A stretch of 64,000 nt of DNA from an uncultured Burkholderiales bacterium (GTDB lineage: Bacteria; Pseudomonadota; Gammaproteobacteria; Burkholderiales; Burkholderiaceae_C): NCBI GenBank assembly GCA_903820745.1, contig CAIJIT010000355.1, forward strand, positions 1-64,000. The letters run 5' to 3'. Positions within the stretch are counted from its first letter, which is position 1; every line of letters begins with the position of its first letter. The notes beneath the pieces were generated by a model, which saw only the letters and a program-made list of their open reading frames with translations, had not been told where the DNA came from and searched no databases. Positions 53,955 through 62,592 of this stretch are shown piece by piece. A program made the position numbers and the translations under genes.

Positions 53955-56141
53955 CTAAGGCACCGGTACAGGACCGGCCTTGGGGCCATAGAAGGTCTGA
54001 CCGCTTGCCGCCATCTCACGCAGCAATTCGTTCGGCCGCAGGTGCTCGCCGAACAGGTCGGCCAGGCGGTCGGCCTCGTTCACAAAAGCCGTCAGGCCAA
54101 TGCCGTCGATATAGCAAAAAGGCCCGCCGGTATAGGCCGGAAAACCGACGCCCAGGATGGCGCCCAAATCCCCATCGGCCGGCGCCAGCAACACGCCTTC
54201 GGCAAAAGCCCTGGCCGCTTCGATCGCCTGGACATAGAGGATGCGTTGCTTTAGGTCATGCGGCGCTGGCTGAGCCTCGCGCGGTGGGAAAAGCAAGGCC
54301 AAGCCGGGCCAGACGCGCTTGCCGCTGTCGGTGTAATCGTAAAAGCCCTGGCCGACCTTCTTGCCCATGCGTCCCAGCGCATAGAGCTTTTGCAGCACCG
54401 GCACCGAGCGGCCCGGCCGGTAATCGGCGCCGAATTCCTTGGCCTGGCTTTGTCCGGCATGGACCGACAACTCGATCGACAATTCGTCGGTGATGGCCAG
54501 CGGCCCGACCGGCATGCCGGCCTGACGGGCGCAGTTGTCGATCAAGGGCGGGCTGATGCCTTCGGCCACCATGCTGATCGCGTCATCGATGAAAGCCCCG
54601 ATAAAGCGGCTGGTGAAAAAGCCACGGGCATCGTTGACGACGATCGGTGTCTTCTTCAATTGCGCCACGAAGTCGAGCGCGCGCGCCAGGGTCTGGTCGC
54701 TGGTCTGCTGGCCGCGTATCACCTCGACCAAGGGCATGCGATCTGCCGGCGAGAAGAAATGCAGACCGATGAAGCGCTCGGGCCGGATGCTGGCCTGGGC
54801 CAGCAAGGAGATCGGCAAGGTCGAGGTATTGGTCGCCAGCACGCAGTCAGGCGACAGCACAGCGTCAAGCCGGCGTGTGACTTCGGCCTTTACCGCGCGG
54901 TCCTCGAACACCGCTTCGACCACCAGTTCGGCATCGCGCAGCAACAAGTAGTCGGTCGTCGGCGTGATCCGCTTCAGGATCGCATCCATCTTGTCCTGAG
55001 CCAGACGGCCGCGTTGCACCTGCTTGGCCAGCGCCTTCTCGGCATAACCGTAGCCGCGCATTGCAGCTTCCTGGTCGCGGTCGATCAACACCACGTCGAT
55101 ACCTCGTTGCGCTGCATTCAGGGCAATCCCGCCGCCCATCATGCCGGCGCCGACCATGCCGAGCTTGCTGCATTTGAACGCGGCAATTGCGGCCGGGCGG
55201 TGCAGACCCTTCTCGGCCCGGCTCTTGTTGATGAACAGGGTCCGGATCATGCTGCGCGAGACCGGACTCAAGGTAGCTACCGCCAGCAGGTATTTGCTCT
55301 CGATGCGCAAGCCCTTGTCGATCGGCAGCAGGCAGCCCTCGTAGACGCAGCTCTGGATTGCCAAAGGGGCTGGCAGATTGCCCTGAGTCGCCGCAACAAT
55401 CATCGTGTTGCCGACCACAAAACCGGGCGCCACCCTGGGGTCGAGCGGATTGCCACCGGGTATCTTGAAGCCCTTCTGATCCCAGGCCTGGGTGGAATGA
55501 GGTTGGTCGAGCAGCCATTGCCGGGCAGTGGCAAGGAGCCGCTCTGGCGCCGCGACTGCGTTGACCAGACCCGCCTCAAGCGCCTTGGCCGCAGTTGCCG
55601 TTTTGCCTTCGAGCAACCAGGGCAATGCTGCCAGCACGCCGAGCATACGGGGCAAGCGCTGGGTGCCTCCGGCGCCCGGCAGCAGGCCGACCTGGACCTC
55701 GGGCAAACCGACAACCACGCCGCTGGCATCCGACATCACGCGGTGATGGCAGGCCAGGCAGAGCTCGAAGCCGCCGCCCATCGCCACCCCATTGATGGCG
55801 GCGACGATCGGCTTGCCGCAGGTTTCCAGCCGGCGATAAACGGCTGAAAGACTGGCATATTTCTCGAAAGCAATCGCCACGCTGTCGTCGGCACCGGCGT
55901 CAAGATTGGCTTCCATCGTCAACAGGTCGGCGCCGGCGACAAAGGCGTCCTTGGCCGAGGTGATGATGGCGCCGATGACCTGGGCGTCAGCCACTGCACG
56001 GCGGATGCAATCATTGAGGCCGTCGATGAATGCCTGGTCGATCACGTTCATCGACTTGCCGGGATAGTCGATCGTGAAGGTGGCGATACCTTCAGCGTCG
56101 ACCTTGTATTGAAAAACCTGTTGCATCACATTCTTTTCCAT
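53955..56141 (-). CDS. FadB-like enoyl-CoA hydratase/3-hydroxyacyl-CoA dehydrogenase
   Basis: The 728-aa bifunctional enzyme has an N-terminal crotonase domain (about 1-200) with its oxyanion-hole segments (AFVAGADLLTM, INGVAMGGGFELCLACHHRV) and catalytic Glu region (LPEVQVGLLPGAGGTQRLP). It is followed by a 3-hydroxyacyl-CoA dehydrogenase Rossmann part (GMVGAGMMGGGIALNAA near 330), catalytic His in GLHFFSPADRMPLVE, and two C-terminal helical domains. The whole resembles FadB/FadJ. It lies 7 bp after the thiolase stop, giving a complete beta-oxidation pair. ATG 56126 is an alternative start. Confidence 0.93.
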   Translation of the reverse strand: MEKNVMQQVFQYKVDAEGIATFTIDYPGKSMNVIDQAFIDGLNDCIRRAVADAQVIGAIITSAKDAFVAGADLLTMEANLDAGADDSVAIAFEKYASLSAVYRRLETCGKPIVAAINGVAMGGGFELCLACHHRVMSDASGVVVGLPEVQVGLLPGAGGTQRLPRMLGVLAALPWLLEGKTATAAKALEAGLVNAVAAPERLLATARQWLLDQPHSTQAWDQKGFKIPGGNPLDPRVAPGFVVGNTMIVAATQGNLPAPLAIQSCVYEGCLLPIDKGLRIESKYLLAVATLSPVSRSMIRTLFINKSRAEKGLHRPAAIAAFKCSKLGMVGAGMMGGGIALNAAQRGIDVVLIDRDQEAAMRGYGYAEKALAKQVQRGRLAQDKMDAILKRITPTTDYLLLRDAELVVEAVFEDRAVKAEVTRRLDAVLSPDCVLATNTSTLPISLLAQASIRPERFIGLHFFSPADRMPLVEVIRGQQTSDQTLARALDFVAQLKKTPIVVNDARGFFTSRFIGAFIDDAISMVAEGISPPLIDNCARQAGMPVGPLAITDELSIELSVHAGQSQAKEFGADYRPGRSVPVLQKLYALGRMGKKVGQGFYDYTDSGKRVWPGLALLFPPREAQPAPHDLKQRILYVQAIEAARAFAEGVLLAPADGDLGAILGVGFPAYTGGPFCYIDGIGLTAFVNEADRLADLFGEHLRPNELLREMAASGQTFYGPKAGPVPVP

Positions 56142-56148
56142 ACCGCGC

Positions 56149-57354
56149 TCAAATCCGTTCGATCACCATTGCCGACCCCATGCCGGCGGCCACGCACAAA
56201 CTGACCAAGGCCGTCTGCTTGCCGCTGCGTTCCAACTCGTCCAGGGCCGTGCCCAGGATCATTGCGCCCGAGGCCCCCAGCGGATGGCCCATGGCGATGG
56301 CGCCGCCGCAGACATTGATGCGCTGATGGGGAATGTCCAGCGCCTCCATGAAGCAGAGCACGACGGCCGAGAAGGCTTCGTTCAATTCCCACAAGTCGAT
56401 GTCAGTCGCCTTCATGCCGGCGCGGCCGAGCGCACGAATCGCCGAGGCTGCCGGCCCATCGAGCATCAAAGTCGGCTCGGAGCCGATCGCCGCGAACGAG
56501 CGGATGCGCGCGCGCGGCTTCAGGCCCAGACGCCGGCCCGCGTCGGCATTGCCGATCAGCACTGCAGCTGCGCCGTCGACGATGCCCGAACTATTGCCGG
56601 CATGGTGTTGGTGATCGATCCGCTCCAGCTGCGGATAGCGCTGCAGCGCCACCGCGTCATAGCCATATTTTTGCCCCATCTCGGTGAAGGCGGGCTTCAA
56701 GGCTGACAGCGTCCCGGTGGTGGTCTCGGGCCGGATCGTCTCGTCCTTGGCCAGCAAGGTCAGGCCGATGAAATCTTGCACCGGGATCACCGATCGATCG
56801 AAGCGGCCTTCGGCCCAGCTTTGTGCCGCGCGCTGATGGCTCTCGGCTGCATAGGCATCGAGATCATTACGGCTGAAACCATGCAAGCTGGCCAGCAAAT
56901 CGGCCGATATGCCCTGCATGATGAAACCGGTCTTGGCGGAGATCTGCGGATCCTGCGCCCAGGGGCCACCGGCCGCACCCATCGCCACCCGCGACATCAT
57001 CTCGATGCCGCCTCCAATCGTCAGGTCGGCCTGGCCGGCCATCACCTTGGCCGCGGCATAGGCGACCGCTTCCAGGCCGGAGCCGCAAGCCCGTTCGAGT
57101 TGCAGCGCCGGCACCGTCTGGTCGTAGTCAGCGTTCAGCACCGCCATGCGGGCGATGTTGCCGCCCTGCTCGCCGACCGGGCCAACGCAGCCCATCAGGA
57201 CGTCGTGCACTTCGCGGCTGTCGAGGTGGTTGCGTTCGCGCAGCGCGACGAGCGGCCGGCTCGCCAGCCAGACCGGCGTGACCTCATGCAGGCTGCCATC
57301 AGGCCTGCCCTTGCCGCGCGGGGTGCGCACATGATCGAAGATAAATGCATCCAT
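56149..57354 (-). CDS. Acetyl-CoA acyltransferase (thiolase)
   Basis: The protein of about 401 aa has the acylation Cys in LERACGSGLEAV, ELNEAFSAVVL (His region replaced by Glu-Ala-Phe as usual), the GGAIAMGHPLGASGA His motif and the second Cys in LVSLCVAAGMGSAM. It is a degradative 3-ketoacyl-CoA thiolase. ATG 57354 is the only sensible start; an upstream extension is spurious. It is first in the minus-strand operon through FadB, GMC, fused dehydrogenase and DUF1254. Its promoter should lie in 57355-57664. Confidence 0.93.
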   Translation of the reverse strand: MDAFIFDHVRTPRGKGRPDGSLHEVTPVWLASRPLVALRERNHLDSREVHDVLMGCVGPVGEQGGNIARMAVLNADYDQTVPALQLERACGSGLEAVAYAAAKVMAGQADLTIGGGIEMMSRVAMGAAGGPWAQDPQISAKTGFIMQGISADLLASLHGFSRNDLDAYAAESHQRAAQSWAEGRFDRSVIPVQDFIGLTLLAKDETIRPETTTGTLSALKPAFTEMGQKYGYDAVALQRYPQLERIDHQHHAGNSSGIVDGAAAVLIGNADAGRRLGLKPRARIRSFAAIGSEPTLMLDGPAASAIRALGRAGMKATDIDLWELNEAFSAVVLCFMEALDIPHQRINVCGGAIAMGHPLGASGAMILGTALDELERSGKQTALVSLCVAAGMGSAMVIERI

Positions 57355-57416
57355 GAAATATTCTTGTTGCCTGTGTGAGTGGCCGATGACCGAGGGTGGC
57401 AGAAAACGACTGACTC

Positions 57417-57434
57417 GACCTACCCGATCCGGAC
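57417..57434 (+). promoter_or_regulatory. Candidate operator, copy 1 of an 18-bp direct repeat
   Basis: The site gacctacccgatccggac matches the sequence at 57586-57603 at 15 of 18 positions. This copy is 62 nt from the thiolase start, and the other 61 nt from the racemase start, in the divergent intergenic region. It overlaps tccgg-N8-ccgga (57429-57446). Binding protein unknown; the LuxR-type regulator at 59654 is a candidate. Confidence 0.4.
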
Positions 57435-57455
57435 TATGGACCGGAAATAGCCGGA

Positions 57456-57515
57456 TCAGGCCGTGATGGCTCCGCCATTGAGCGGCAGCACCTGCCCGGT
57501 CATCCCGTCCAGCTT
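57456..57515 (-). pseudogene. Remnant of an SDR gene 3' end
   Basis: The minus-strand frame reads KLDGMTGQVLPLNGGAITA and then stops. This is the usual C-terminal tail of classical SDRs (yMTGqvlpvdGG). Nothing else of the gene is present, so a full SDR once ended here. The 57355-57664 interval otherwise contains the two direct repeats and presumably promoters of the divergent genes. Confidence 0.5.
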
Positions 57516-57585
57516 GATAAGAATCTACCAATGGTCGCGGACTGTCCTGCTGGCGTCATACCGTAAACGGACCATGCCTGCTGCT

Positions 57586-57603
57586 GACCTACCCAATATG
57601 GAC
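57586..57603 (+). promoter_or_regulatory. Candidate operator, copy 2 of an 18-bp direct repeat
   Basis: The site gacctacccaatatggac lies in the same orientation as copy 1 and 61 nt before the racemase ATG. The 169-bp spacing is about 16 helical turns, so both sites could be contacted by one looped complex, but this is speculation. Confidence 0.4.
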
Positions 57604-57664
57604 GAAGCCGGCACCTTCAAGTCATGCGAGCATCGAGTCCAATCAAAACTGAACCCACAGCCCC

Positions 57665-58816
57665 ATGAATCCAAGCAAAACAGGTCCCGGCCCGCTGTCC
57701 GGACTGCGCGTGATCGAGTTCGCCGGCATCGGCCCCGGCCCGATGGCCGGCATGTTGCTGGCCGATATGGGTGCCGAGGTGATCGTCATCGACCGCGCGG
57801 CAGATTGCCGGCCCGGCAATGTCGCGATGGCTGGGCAGCGCGGCAAGCGCTCGATCGCGGTCAACCTGAAGTCAGCCGATGGCCAGGCGCTGGTCTGGCA
57901 ACTGCTTGAATCGGCTGACGCCTTGATCGAAGGCTTTCGCCCCGGCGTGATGGAACGCCTGGGATTCGGCCCCGCCGCCGTGGCCGCCCGCAACCCGAAA
58001 CTGGTTTTCGGCCGTATCACCGGTTGGGGCCAGACCGGCCCGCTGGCGCAAGCGGCCGGACATGACATCAACTATGTGGCGTTGACCGGCGCGCTCTCGA
58101 CCGCCTGCCGTCCGGGTCAATTGCCGGTGCTGCCGCCGACGCTGGTTGGCGATATGGGCGGCGGCGCGATGTTTTTGCTCTTCGGGCTGATGTGCGCAAT
58201 CCACGAAGCGCGCAGCTCGGGTCTGGGTCAGGTGGTCGACGCGGCGATGATCGACGGCGTATCGGCCTTGTCGGGGCTGGTGCACCAGATGCGCGGCATC
58301 GGCTATTGGAAGGACGACCCGGCCAAGAATTTCTTCCTCAACAGCTCGCCCTTCTATGAAGTTTTTGCCTGTGCCGATGGCAAGGCGATCAGCCTGGGCG
58401 CGATCGAGCCGCAGTTCTACGCCGAATTACTTCGGCGACTGGGCCTGGATGAGATCGATCCGCTGCGCCAATACGCGAGCCAGGACTGGCCGGCCTTGAA
58501 GGCGCGGGTGGCCGCAAGAGTGGCGAGCAAGACCCGCGATGAATGGACCGCCCTGCTCGAAGGCACCGATGTCTGTTTTGCACCGGTACTTGATTTCGAC
58601 GAGGCCGCTGTCCACCCGCACAACCTCGAGCGTGGCATGTTCGTCACGGTCGACGGCCAAAGACAGCCAGCGCCGGCGCCGCGACTCTCACGCACAGAAG
58701 CCCGGCAACCGACTTCCGGCATCCGCATCGGTGAGCATAGCGAAGCGATCCTCGCCGAACTCGGACTCAGCGCCGAAGCGATCACGCAGCTGCGCGAAAG
58801 TGGCGCGATCGCCTGA
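57665..58816 (+). CDS. Alpha-methylacyl-CoA racemase
   Basis: The 383-aa family III CoA-transferase-fold protein has the racemase triad of the mycobacterial enzyme in register: His133 in AGHDINY, Asp163 in LVGDMGGGAM and Glu248 in SLGAIEPQF. These match H126, D156 and E241 of M. tuberculosis MCR with a constant offset of 7. True CoA transferases instead have Asp in another position. It interconverts 2R- and 2S-methylacyl-CoA, a step needed for beta-oxidation of methyl-branched side chains of sterols, bile acids or isoprenoids. It is divergent from the thiolase operon and convergent with the SDR at 58825, with an 8-bp gap. Confidence 0.9.
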   Translation: MNPSKTGPGPLSGLRVIEFAGIGPGPMAGMLLADMGAEVIVIDRAADCRPGNVAMAGQRGKRSIAVNLKSADGQALVWQLLESADALIEGFRPGVMERLGFGPAAVAARNPKLVFGRITGWGQTGPLAQAAGHDINYVALTGALSTACRPGQLPVLPPTLVGDMGGGAMFLLFGLMCAIHEARSSGLGQVVDAAMIDGVSALSGLVHQMRGIGYWKDDPAKNFFLNSSPFYEVFACADGKAISLGAIEPQFYAELLRRLGLDEIDPLRQYASQDWPALKARVAARVASKTRDEWTALLEGTDVCFAPVLDFDEAAVHPHNLERGMFVTVDGQRQPAPAPRLSRTEARQPTSGIRIGEHSEAILAELGLSAEAITQLRESGAIA

Positions 58817-58824
58817 ACTGGCCG

Positions 58825-59595
58825 CTATTTGGCGGTGTAACCGCCGTCGATCACCAGTTCGGCACCGGTCATATAGCGCGATTCGTCCGAGGCCAGGAAC
58901 AGCACGCCATTGGCGATGTCGATCGGATCTCCCCAGTGGCCCATCGGAACTTGCGCCACCAGCTGGGCGATCAAGACATCGCGGTCGGCGGGAGGCAAAA
59001 AGCTGAAGGCGTTTTCGACCATCGGCGTCTTGATTACGCCGGGATGCAAGGAGTTGACGCGGATGCGATAGCCCTTGCTGGCGCAATGCAAGGCGGCTGA
59101 CTTGGAAAACAGCCGCACGCCGCCCTTGCTCGCGGTGTAGGCAGCCGCCATCGGCTCGCCGATGATGCCGTCGATCGAAGACATATTGATGATCGAGCCG
59201 CCGCGATCCTTCATCACCCGAATCGCCTCGCGGGTGCCGACAAAGACCGCATCCAGGTTGATCTGCTGGGTCTGGCGCCAGGCGTCCAGCGTGGTGTCCT
59301 CGGCGTTGCCGGTCAAGGCGATGCCGGCGTTGTTGACCAGGATGTCGAGCTGCCCCAGGCGAGCCACCAGATCGGAAATCAAAGCCTGCCAACGCGCCTC
59401 GTCGGTCACATCCTGCTGCTGCGCTTCGGCCCGGCCGCCTTTGGCCAGGATCGCCGCGACAACGCCCTCGACCGCCGCAGCGTTGATGTCGGCCGCCACC
59501 ACATAAGCGCCCTCCGCGGCCAGCCGATGGGCTGTCGCTTCACCCAGTCCCGAACCTGCTCCGGTGATCAAAGCCACCTTGTTTGCCAATCTCAT
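58825..59595 (-). CDS. SDR, hydroxysteroid-dehydrogenase-like
   Basis: The 256-aa classical SDR has cofactor motif TGAGSGLG, Asp in VVAADIN (NAD preference), NNAG, INMSSIDG with the catalytic Ser, YTASK, and C-terminal YMTGAELVIDGG. The stretch VFVGTREAIRVMKDRGGSIINM plus ALHCASKGYRIRVNSLHPG closely follows the 3-beta/17-beta-hydroxysteroid dehydrogenase of Comamonas testosteroni (VFIGCQQGIAAMKETGGSIINM, as I recall it). Likely oxidises a ring or side-chain hydroxyl. It lies 58 bp downstream of the LuxR-type regulator in the same direction. Confidence 0.85.
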   Translation of the reverse strand: MRLANKVALITGAGSGLGEATAHRLAAEGAYVVAADINAAAVEGVVAAILAKGGRAEAQQQDVTDEARWQALISDLVARLGQLDILVNNAGIALTGNAEDTTLDAWRQTQQINLDAVFVGTREAIRVMKDRGGSIINMSSIDGIIGEPMAAAYTASKGGVRLFSKSAALHCASKGYRIRVNSLHPGVIKTPMVENAFSFLPPADRDVLIAQLVAQVPMGHWGDPIDIANGVLFLASDESRYMTGAELVIDGGYTAK

Positions 59596-59653
59596 TGTGT
59601 CTCCTCGTTGAAAAAATCATTGCGCAGGCAAGCTTGCCAATCCGCCTGGAGGT

Positions 59654-60832
59654 TTATTCGGCCTCGTTCTCGCCGGACCCGAGCAGTACCACCGAATTCA
59701 GGAAGATCCGCACCAACTCGGTCTGGCGCCGCACGCCGGTCTTGGAGAAGATCGAACGCAAATGTGCACGCGCCGTGTTGCGCCGGATATTCAGCGCTTC
59801 GGCCGCTTCTTCCAGCGACAGGCCATTGGCCAACTGGATCGCCAGCGCGGTTTCGGCCGGTGTCAGCTGGAACAACTGCTGTGCCAGCCGCACTGGCGGA
59901 TAGGCTTTGCCTTCGGCGTCGCGCACGAAGATCACCACGCTCGGCCGATGTTTGCCTTCGGTCCATTGATCGGGAGAAATCGCCTGGACCACCACGCCCC
60001 AGCTGACCTTGCCCGAGGGGCGGCTCACCGACATCGCTTCGATCAGCGACACCTTGCCCGCCACCTGCTGAATCAGCGCATCGCGCACCAGGCGCTGCAA
60101 TTTGCGCCCATCGGTGGCGTAAGTGGCTTCGAGCTGGTTGCCGGCAATCCGCAGACCATCGTTCATCTCGAGGATGCCCTTGGCCATCGCATTGCATTCC
60201 TGGATCTTGCCGGTCTCGTCGAGCACGATCACGCCGACCATCAACTGCGCCATTGCATGGCTGTACAACGAGCTGACGCGGCGGTCATGGTGTACCGCTT
60301 CATGCAGATTGAGCGCGCGCCGCAGATGCGGAATCAGACGTTCGGCGAGCAGCCGTTCGGCAGCGCTGAACGATTCCTTGCTTTCGGGCCGGGTCAGCCG
60401 GAAGCCGTAGACGCTGCCGTCCTTGGTGCTGATGTCGCAGGCCATCACATGGAAGACCCCGCGCGGCTCACACCAATCGCGGTAATAGGTGGTGGCGCGC
60501 CAATCGGATTCGGACAGGATGTCGCCCATCGTGACCAGACGGTCAACCGGCAGATTGGAAAATGGGCTGATTTCGATCAGCGGATTGTTGTTGCCCGGAA
60601 TCGGCACACCACCGCTGGCCGAGACGATCAGCCCGAGGTCGCTGCCGCCGCCGGCGCGGACGATCAATGAAGCGAAATTGGCATCGAACTCGTTGCGGAT
60701 CGACTCTAGGCAGCGCGTCCACTGCGAGCTATCCATGGCGGCTTCGTAAATCAAGCCCAGCATCTGGCTGAAGCGGTCAAAGTTGATTTGATCGCTCACG
60801 GTCGCTGTTGCTGGTTTCACGGCCTTGGTCAT
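59654..60832 (-). CDS. LuxR-family regulator with PAS-like sensor (TeiR-like)
   Basis: The 392-aa protein has a C-terminal LuxR/FixJ helix-turn-helix (about 320-380): LTPAETALAIQLANGLSLEEAAEALNIRRNTAR with the recognition helix before FSKTGVRRQTELVR. The N-terminal 310 residues carry no receiver or autoinducer domain; instead LYSHAMAQLMVGVIVLDETGKIQECN looks like a PAS fold. This build and length are those of TeiR and related steroid-induced activators from Comamonas, from memory. Probably senses a steroid-like ligand and controls the surrounding operons. It is separated by about 80 bp from the thiolase gene downstream of the next operon. Confidence 0.85.
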   Translation of the reverse strand: MTKAVKPATATVSDQINFDRFSQMLGLIYEAAMDSSQWTRCLESIRNEFDANFASLIVRAGGGSDLGLIVSASGGVPIPGNNNPLIEISPFSNLPVDRLVTMGDILSESDWRATTYYRDWCEPRGVFHVMACDISTKDGSVYGFRLTRPESKESFSAAERLLAERLIPHLRRALNLHEAVHHDRRVSSLYSHAMAQLMVGVIVLDETGKIQECNAMAKGILEMNDGLRIAGNQLEATYATDGRKLQRLVRDALIQQVAGKVSLIEAMSVSRPSGKVSWGVVVQAISPDQWTEGKHRPSVVIFVRDAEGKAYPPVRLAQQLFQLTPAETALAIQLANGLSLEEAAEALNIRRNTARAHLRSIFSKTGVRRQTELVRIFLNSVVLLGSGENEAE

Positions 60833-60912
60833 GGCCGGATGATTGCATAGATCGGTGTCAATTTACCCTTTGTCAGGAAGTTGCGGACCGATTCCTGCTA
60901 GGCGCTTGGGCA

Positions 60913-62121
60913 TCAGTTGAGCTCGAACAGCCCGGCCGCACCCATACCACCACCGATGCACATGCTGACCACGGCGTAGCGAACACCGCGCCGGCGGCCT
61001 TCGATCAGCGCATGGCCGACCAGTCTGGCCCCGCTCATGCCGAAGGGATGGCCGATCGAAATCGCCCCACCGTTGACATTGAGCTGATCGTTCGGAATCC
61101 CCAACTGGTCGCGGCAGTAAATCACCTGGCAGGCAAAGGCTTCGTTGATTTCCCACAGGCCGATGTCCTCGACCTTCAAGCCGGCCTGGTGCAAGAGCTT
61201 GGGAATCGCAAAGACCGGCCCGATGCCCATTTCATCGGCGCCGCAGCCGGCCACCGCCATGCCTCGGTAGCTGCCCAGGGGCTGCAGACCTCGGCTTTGC
61301 GCTTCGGCGCGGCTCATCACGACGCAGGCGCTGGCACCGTCCGACAACTGCGAGGCATTGCCGGCGGTGATGAATTCGCCCTGCGCCACCCATTGGCCGT
61401 TTTTCCAGACCGGTCGCAAGCCGGCCAGGCTTTCCAGCGTCGTCTCGGCCCGATTGCCCTCGTCGCGCAGCAGTCGCACGGCTTCGCTGCCGGTGACATT
61501 GCCTTCCTTGTCGAACAATTGCTTGACGCTGTCGAGCGGGACGATCTCGGCGTCAAAACGTCCGGCGGCTTGCGCCGCAGCCGTGCGCTGCTGGCTTTGC
61601 AAGCTGTATTCGTCCTGGGCGCTGCGGCTGATGTTGTAGCGGCGCGAAACGATTTCGGCGGTCTCGATCATCTGGATATAGGCGGTGGGAGCCGCCGCCA
61701 GCACCGCCGGCGTCTGCGCCCGATAGCTGTTCTTGTGCTTGTTCTGCACCAGAGAAATCGATTCCAGGCCGCCCGCCACGGCGATCCGGTGTTCGCCCGT
61801 CATGATGCTCTTGGCCGCGCTGGCAATGGACACCAGGCCCGAAGCACACATCCGGTCGATCGTCATGCCGCCGACCGATTCGGGCAGCCCTGCGGTATAG
61901 CCGCAGAGCCGCCCAAGGTTGTAGCCCTGATTGCCTTGCTGGGCGGCGATGCCCAGCACCACATCGTCGACATCGACGCCGGCGACCTGTGCCCGCTCAA
62001 GCGCTGCGCGGATCACATGACCACCGAGTACCGGCGCATCGGTGTCATTGAAGGCACCGCGGAAAGCCCGCCCGATCGGGGTGCGGGCAGTGGAGACGAT
62101 GACGGCTTCTTGAAGATTCAT
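60913..62121 (-). CDS. Thiolase, second copy
   Basis: The protein of about 402 aa has Cys in [27 protein letters not shown], His in [15 protein letters not shown] and Cys in [12 protein letters not shown]. It differs markedly from the thiolase at 56149 (for example [16 protein letters not shown]). ATG 62121 is chosen; the longer frame overlaps MaoC. Genes upstream (MaoC, IpdF-like SDR and a dehydrogenase) form one operon with it. By position it would do the thiolytic step of that pathway. Confidence 0.92.
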   Translation of the reverse strand: MNLQEAVIVSTARTPIGRAFRGAFNDTDAPVLGGHVIRAALERAQVAGVDVDDVVLGIAAQQGNQGYNLGRLCGYTAGLPESVGGMTIDRMCASGLVSIASAAKSIMTGEHRIAVAGGLESISLVQNKHKNSYRAQTPAVLAAAPTAYIQMIETAEIVSRRYNISRSAQDEYSLQSQQRTAAAQAAGRFDAEIVPLDSVKQLFDKEGNVTGSEAVRLLRDEGNRAETTLESLAGLRPVWKNGQWVAQGEFITAGNASQLSDGASACVVMSRAEAQSRGLQPLGSYRGMAVAGCGADEMGIGPVFAIPKLLHQAGLKVEDIGLWEINEAFACQVIYCRDQLGIPNDQLNVNGGAISIGHPFGMSGARLVGHALIEGRRRGVRYAVVSMCIGGGMGAAGLFELN

Positions 62122-62131
62122 GGGAGAACTC

Positions 62132-62590
62132 TCATTCAAAATACAAACGGCTGATCGTGTCGACCACGCAACCCGGTTTTTCCTGGCCTTCGATCTCGAC
62201 CGTGATGCGAACAATCACCTGCACACCATCACCCTTGACCGGCTCGGCAGAAACGACCAGGCCGCGCCCGCGAATGCGCGCGCCGACCCGCACCGGCGCC
62301 GGAAATCTGACCTTCTCGCAGCCGTAATTGACGCCCATTTTCAGGCGCTGATATTCGATCAGCTCGGGCAGGAATTTATTCGCCAGGCTGAGGGTCAAAA
62401 AGCCATGGGCAACGCAGGCCCCGAATGGGCCGCTGGCGGCACGCTGCGGATCGACGTGAATCCATTGCTGGTCGCCGGTGGCATCGGCAAACTGCTGAAT
62501 GCGCGACTGGCTGATCGTCAGCCAGTCGGTGTGACCGAGGTCCTGGCCGACTACAGCCAGCACGCTGTCGATATTGTTAAAGCGCAGCAT
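62132..62590 (-). CDS. MaoC-type (R)-specific enoyl-CoA hydratase
   Basis: This 152-aa hot-dog fold has [18 protein letters not shown], the (R)-hydratase 2 pattern D-x5-H with Asp and His as catalytic pair, and [16 protein letters not shown], which lines the substrate pocket. Its ATG is 2 bp past the stop of the IpdF-like gene; the thiolase follows 10 bp downstream. It hydrates an enoyl-CoA formed by the dehydrogenase at 63461. Confidence 0.93.
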   Translation of the reverse strand: MLRFNNIDSVLAVVGQDLGHTDWLTISQSRIQQFADATGDQQWIHVDPQRAASGPFGACVAHGFLTLSLANKFLPELIEYQRLKMGVNYGCEKVRFPAPVRVGARIRGRGLVVSAEPVKGDGVQVIVRITVEIEGQEKPGCVVDTISRLYFE

Positions 62591-62592
62591 GC

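Noticed and set aside
54258-55847. Plus-strand open frame of 529 codons
   Set aside because: It is antisense to the FadB-like gene and has no recognisable domain.
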